From positions 1 through 17,082 of the forward strand of contig DAOTTO010000603.1 of NCBI GenBank assembly GCA_034437895.1: a stretch of DNA of 17,082 bases, written 5' to 3'. The notes beneath the pieces are model-generated. The model was not told the origin of the DNA and made no database searches. It worked only from the letters and a program-made list of their open reading frames with translations. This DNA comes from JANRLJ01 sp034437895 (GTDB lineage: Bacteria; Chloroflexota; Anaerolineae; Aggregatilineales; Phototrophicaceae). Positions 13,885 through 17,082 of the stretch are shown piece by piece. Each line of letters starts with the position of its first letter. Within the stretch, counting starts at the first letter, position 1. Made by a program: the position numbers and the translations under genes.

Positions 13885-14706
13885 ATGTCGCTGAAAGAAA
13901 ATACCGTCAGCATCAATGGGCGGTTAGTCCATTATTGGGAAGATGGAACAGACATCCAGCAGTGTATCCTGCTGCTGCATGGGGGCTTTGGGGATGCGTG
14001 GCTGCACTGGTCCCATCTATTCCCGATCTTGGCAAAAGAATATCATCTTATCGCACCCGATCTGCCCGGTTATGGGCAATCGGAGAGATTAACCAATATG
14101 AACCTCGACTCGCTTGTCGAATGGACGAAAAGCATACTGGATGAACTCAACATTGAGCAAGCGATTGTGATTGGGAATTCTTTCGGCGCACTGATTACAC
14201 GCTTGTTCGCCGCCCACTACCCCAAATACACCCCAGCCATTATTTTGGTCAACGGCGGTGTTATCCCTAGTGTACCCGCTTTTGCCCGAATCCTCGCTAT
14301 GACACCCGGCGTTGGCGGTCTGCTATTTACGCGCCTCAGTAAATCAACCAGTTCACGCACCAGCCTACAAGCTATCGTCCATGTTAAAGACATCTTGAAC
14401 GATGACTTTAGCGGACGGGTAAAAGCTAATGTCCCCGGCTTGGCACATTTGATGCGGGCGATGACGCTTTCCCCCATACCAGAAAATCGCACCCCGCGCA
14501 TTCCGGTGCTGCTGCTTTGGGGCGAGGAAGATACCGTTACACCGCTTACGGTTGGTGAGCAAATTCAGGCATATATTCCCGGCGCAAAACTCTCTATCAT
14601 CACTGAATGCGGTCATCTGCCACATATCGAAGCCCCAGAGGTCTTTGTGTTTCAAGTGACGAACTTCCTCCGTGAACTCAGCCGTTCACGTAGGCCGGAG
14701 AAATAA
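13885..14706 (+). CDS. Alpha/beta hydrolase fold protein
   Basis: This 273-residue protein has a full alpha/beta hydrolase layout of normal length. The oxyanion-hole HGG is at 32-34 (LLLHGGFGDAW), the nucleophile S99 sits in the elbow GNSFG (97-101), the acid is D216 (LLWGEEDTVTP), and the base is H244 (ECGHLPHIEAPE). PDLPGYGQSE at 58-67 is typical of the esterase, epoxide-hydrolase and C-C hydrolase group. The cap (about 130-200) gives no substrate clue. There is no signal peptide, so it acts in the cytosol. The ATG follows the glutaredoxin-like stop by three bases with GTGAG as the ribosome site inside the upstream gene. It ends two bases from the stop of the converging membrane protein. 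Confidence 0.87.
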   Translation: MSLKENTVSINGRLVHYWEDGTDIQQCILLLHGGFGDAWLHWSHLFPILAKEYHLIAPDLPGYGQSERLTNMNLDSLVEWTKSILDELNIEQAIVIGNSFGALITRLFAAHYPKYTPAIILVNGGVIPSVPAFARILAMTPGVGGLLFTRLSKSTSSRTSLQAIVHVKDILNDDFSGRVKANVPGLAHLMRAMTLSPIPENRTPRIPVLLLWGEEDTVTPLTVGEQIQAYIPGAKLSIITECGHLPHIEAPEVFVFQVTNFLRELSRSRRPEK

Positions 14707-14708
14707 AC

Positions 14709-15692
14709 TTAGCTTGTCAAAAGAAGAATCACATCCAGCAGCCAAGGCGAAATTGCCACGAGCGCGATAAGTGGTACACCTATCCCCAAAACCAACCATG
14801 TTTTGACGGAAGGCCGCTGCCCCACAAGGCCAATCATGACGACTAAGCCAGCATATCCCAACAGCGCCACCCAAATCATCCCAAAATTGCTGATAACGAC
14901 TGCCCCTAACATCAACCCTGCCGCAACTGCATCGGCTGGATAGCGAAAACGGCTGTAACGCAGGGTATAAATAAAAAATGCCTGCGTAAAAATCAACCCT
15001 AACAGCACGAGATAATACCCGTTGAGATAAACCCAAAATAAGCCGATACTCAAAATCACAGCTAACACCCGCCCCAAACGCTTGTTACGCAATTCTGCGC
15101 CAAAGTCATAAATGAGCCAAACGTTGAGGAACGCCAAAACCGCCGCCGCCCCCATCTGCACTGTCTCGACATTTTGGGAAAGCTGCCGGCTCAAATAAGC
15201 CGTCAACACCACAAATGCAGGTGGATACACATCCGGCACACTCAATCGAAGAGATGGCAAAACTTCAACTTGACCGTCCAACTGTTCCGCCAGCACCGTA
15301 TAGATAAGATTATCCGCATCTTGCGGCAGGTTCATCAAAGCAACGGCGGTAAAGATAACAGCGATTATGCCCAAGAATGCTAAATCACTTGGGCCGGGCC
15401 AACCTTGATCTTCATCTGCTAAGGTCTCCCCTTTCGACTCGGCGCGTTTCTGACCAACCGCCAGAGTCCCGCCGAGAAAAATACCAATCACCAGCCCAAA
15501 TAGCAGATAATCGACCAGCAGCGTTTGCCAGCCGACCAGTGAAGTTAAAAACACTGCCCCACCTACGATGATGGCTAACGATAAAGCCGCCCCTAAGCCA
15601 ATACGCGGCTGAATAGTAGGCCATGCGGGGGAAAGCATCCCCCCTGCACCTAAAATTACCGCGCCAAACACAAAAATAGTGAATAATGCCAT
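14709..15692 (-). CDS. Polytopic membrane protein, possibly a short GT-C glycosyltransferase-like protein
   Basis: From the ATG at 15692 the protein has 327 residues and about eight to nine hydrophobic helices. A hydrophilic stretch (QKRAESKGETLADEDQGWPGPSD) separates the first three from the rest. The segment LPQDADNLIYTVLAEQL followed by SVPDVYPPAFVVLTAYLSRQL recalls the first external loop of Chloroflexota GT-C-type membrane glycosyltransferases, where an acidic D-x-D-like pair lies near the active site; this resemblance is from memory and weak. Such enzymes usually exceed 450 residues, so this one may be cut short or be a different family. The frame is open to 15788 (TTG) and has another ATG at 15728. 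I prefer 15692 because of the purine-rich GAAGCGAG upstream and the direct entry into the first helix. Tail-to-tail with the hydrolase, two bases apart. Confidence 0.6.
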   Translation of the reverse strand: MALFTIFVFGAVILGAGGMLSPAWPTIQPRIGLGAALSLAIIVGGAVFLTSLVGWQTLLVDYLLFGLVIGIFLGGTLAVGQKRAESKGETLADEDQGWPGPSDLAFLGIIAVIFTAVALMNLPQDADNLIYTVLAEQLDGQVEVLPSLRLSVPDVYPPAFVVLTAYLSRQLSQNVETVQMGAAAVLAFLNVWLIYDFGAELRNKRLGRVLAVILSIGLFWVYLNGYYLVLLGLIFTQAFFIYTLRYSRFRYPADAVAAGLMLGAVVISNFGMIWVALLGYAGLVVMIGLVGQRPSVKTWLVLGIGVPLIALVAISPWLLDVILLLTS

Positions 15693-15804
15693 AAAACTCG
15701 CTTCAAGATTGATTGACAGTAAAATCATGAGAAAGTATAGCTGTGTGTCGCCAAACCGCCTATGCCGCCGCTTATGTTGGAGAACCAATCATAGTGTGGA
15801 GTCC

Positions 15805-15824
15805 GTTCAATGCGCCTTTTGAAC
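15805..15824. promoter_or_regulatory. Inverted repeat in a divergent intergenic region
   Basis: GTTCAA (15805-15810) and TTGAAC (15819-15824) are a perfect 6-bp inverted repeat with 8 bases between. It lies between two divergent genes, so it could be an operator for either. A -10-like TAAAAT is at 15835-15840 with no good -35 box. Confidence 0.3.
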
Positions 15825-15842
15825 CGAGATGCTGTAAAATGA

Positions 15843-15865
15843 GACAAACTAAACTGCGGTTTGTC
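15843..15865 (+). promoter_or_regulatory. Leader hairpin just before a ribosome binding site
   Basis: GACAAAC (15843-15849) pairs perfectly with GTTTGTC (15859-15865) over 9 bases. It ends about 10 bases before the AAGGCGG ribosome site (15876-15882) of the secreted repeat protein. It might modulate translation or stabilise the mRNA end. Confidence 0.4.
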
Positions 15866-15886
15866 CTTTATGATTAAGGCGGTTTG

Positions 15887-17082
15887 ATGCGTTTGCGGCT
15901 TTGGTTGTTGGTTTTGATTATCTGCACTGTCCTTCCCATAGCTGCACAAGAAGACGATTTGCCGCGTCTCGTTACCTATGGCGAAGTCGCCACTGGGCAG
16001 ATTGATAACCTCACGCCCCATGAAGTCTACGCCTTTGACGGGCTGCGTGGCGATTATCTTTCCATCCGCGCCCGTGCCACAGAGGGTAATTTAGATGTCG
16101 TATTGACGATCTTGGATAGCAGCGGACGCGCCCTTGCCAATCGTGATGACAGCGGCGGCAGTTTGGACGCTGAGATCGAAACACTCCTCATCCAAAGCAG
16201 TGAGCGCTACAGCATTGTCGTCGCACGTTTCGGCTATGGTCTCGGCAGTACATCCGGCAGTTATGAACTTTTGATTGAGCGCATCGGCAATAGTTCGGCC
16301 TCCGGCAGTGCGTTACGCTATGGCGACTCGATCTCCAACACGATCACCACTATTGCCCCCGAACTTTATTACAGCTTCCGCGCACGGCAAGGCGACATCA
16401 TCAATGTGACGATGCAGCAGCTTTCCGGCGATTTAGACCCCTATGTCCAGATTGTGCAGGTCGAGGAGGGTCAGACCATTGTCTTGTTCGAGAGTGATGA
16501 CAGCATTCCCGGTTCGCTGGATGCTCAAGTCGAAAACTTCATCGTCCCACAAGACAGCACCTATTACATCGTCGCCACTCGCTACGGGCAAGTCGCCGGT
16601 ACAAGCACAGGCAATTTTTTGCTCACTTTAGAAGAATCTGCTAACAGCGGGCAAGGGAATTCACCCCAAGCCGCTTTGCCTATCACGATGAGCGCCATCG
16701 TGGAAGGCACCCTCAATGAAGAAGTCTTTCAGCGTTATTATCGCTTTGAGGCGACACAAGATGATATTTTGACGATTAAACTGAGCCGAATCGAAGGTGA
16801 TTTGGACAGCTATCTCATTCTAGCCGATGCCAATTTACAAGAATTGACCTTTGATGACGACAGCGGCGAAGGGACACAAAATTCACAGATTTCAGATTTT
16901 GTGATTCCTGCATCCGGCACCTATTATCTGATTACCACCCGTTATCAACAAGGAACAGGGAATACGAGTGGGCGCTATCGCTTGGAATTGGAAGGCGAAG
17001 GCAATGCTTTCGTCACAGTACCGGAAAATGTGGCAAGAATTCGTTATGGCACGGCAGTAACGGGCAGTATTGATGAAATTAC
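15887..17082 (+). CDS. Secreted protein of tandem PPC-like beta-sandwich repeats (partial, runs off the window)
   Basis: The frame is open from the ATG at 15887 to the window end, giving 398 full codons without a stop. Residues 1-20 are a signal peptide (MRLRLWLLVLIICTVLPIAA, likely cut before QEDD). Three repeats follow at about 31-131, 145-248 and 266-369, and a fourth starts at 387. Each has a YG-type strand start, a core such as GDLDPYVQIV or GDLDSYLILA, an acidic DDS turn (NRDDSG, ESDDS, DDDSGE) and a closing block such as YYIVATRYGQVAGTSTGNFLLTLE. This is the pattern of bacterial pre-peptidase C-terminal (PPC) domains, which serve in export or substrate and surface binding. No enzymatic domain is visible so far; one may follow downstream. 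AAGGCGG at 15876-15882 supports the start. The gene diverges from the membrane protein on the minus strand. Confidence 0.82.
   Translation, partial: MRLRLWLLVLIICTVLPIAAQEDDLPRLVTYGEVATGQIDNLTPHEVYAFDGLRGDYLSIRARATEGNLDVVLTILDSSGRALANRDDSGGSLDAEIETLLIQSSERYSIVVARFGYGLGSTSGSYELLIERIGNSSASGSALRYGDSISNTITTIAPELYYSFRARQGDIINVTMQQLSGDLDPYVQIVQVEEGQTIVLFESDDSIPGSLDAQVENFIVPQDSTYYIVATRYGQVAGTSTGNFLLTLEESANSGQGNSPQAALPITMSAIVEGTLNEEVFQRYYRFEATQDDILTIKLSRIEGDLDSYLILADANLQELTFDDDSGEGTQNSQISDFVIPASGTYYLITTRYQQGTGNTSGRYRLELEGEGNAFVTVPENVARIRYGTAVTGSIDEI

Overview
The window looks like chromosome from a member of the Chloroflexota (Anaerolineae-like). This is inferred from protein style (a GT-C-like membrane protein, an AlkX/YcaQ-type glycosylase, tandem pre-peptidase-type repeats in a secreted protein) and from a GC-rich palindromic repeat of a kind common in such genomes. 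No rRNA or other phylogenetic marker is present, so the placement is tentative. Most genes have moderate GC. The first gene and the 11.6-12.3 kb gap are visibly richer in A+T.

Layout. Positions 1-103 hold a compact palindromic repeat with imperfect terminal inverted repeats. It forms the 3' end of a minus-strand orphan LAGLIDADG-type endonuclease gene that carries a helix-turn-helix (to 952). Two small unknown membrane proteins follow (1053-1388, 1469-1825), closed by a strong terminator. Positions 1905-8104 are an efflux region: a TetR repressor with a recognisable promoter and a double-palindrome operator candidate, a 14-TM DHA2 drug exporter, then two half-size ABC exporters that by motif form one asymmetric heterodimer. 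Next is a YcaQ/AlkX-like crosslink-repair DNA glycosylase (8223-9467). It converges on surE (9497-10360, minus), with an unknown two-TM protein upstream of surE on the same strand (10495-11610). A 706-bp stretch with several hairpins and no convincing gene follows. After it come a membrane-anchored amidase_3 cell-wall hydrolase (12317-13435), a monothiol glutaredoxin-like protein and an alpha/beta hydrolase as a tight pair (13531-14706), a minus-strand polytopic membrane protein that may be a shortened GT-C enzyme (14709-15692), and a secreted multi-repeat PPC-like protein cut by the window end (15887-17082).

How the genes may work together. TetR-DHA2 is a classic self-regulated drug-efflux pair. 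The ABC pair has its own promoter, set inside a long inverted repeat. With the crosslink-unhooking glycosylase directly downstream, the 1.9-9.5 kb stretch could serve as a defence block against toxic or DNA-alkylating small molecules; this is inference from gene order. No CRISPR array, prophage, transposase or clearly new multi-gene system is visible. The points most worth checking are the repeat-terminated endonuclease, the hairpin-embedded ABC promoter, the asymmetric ABC site, the efflux plus glycosylase grouping, and the unexplained 11.6-12.3 kb region.
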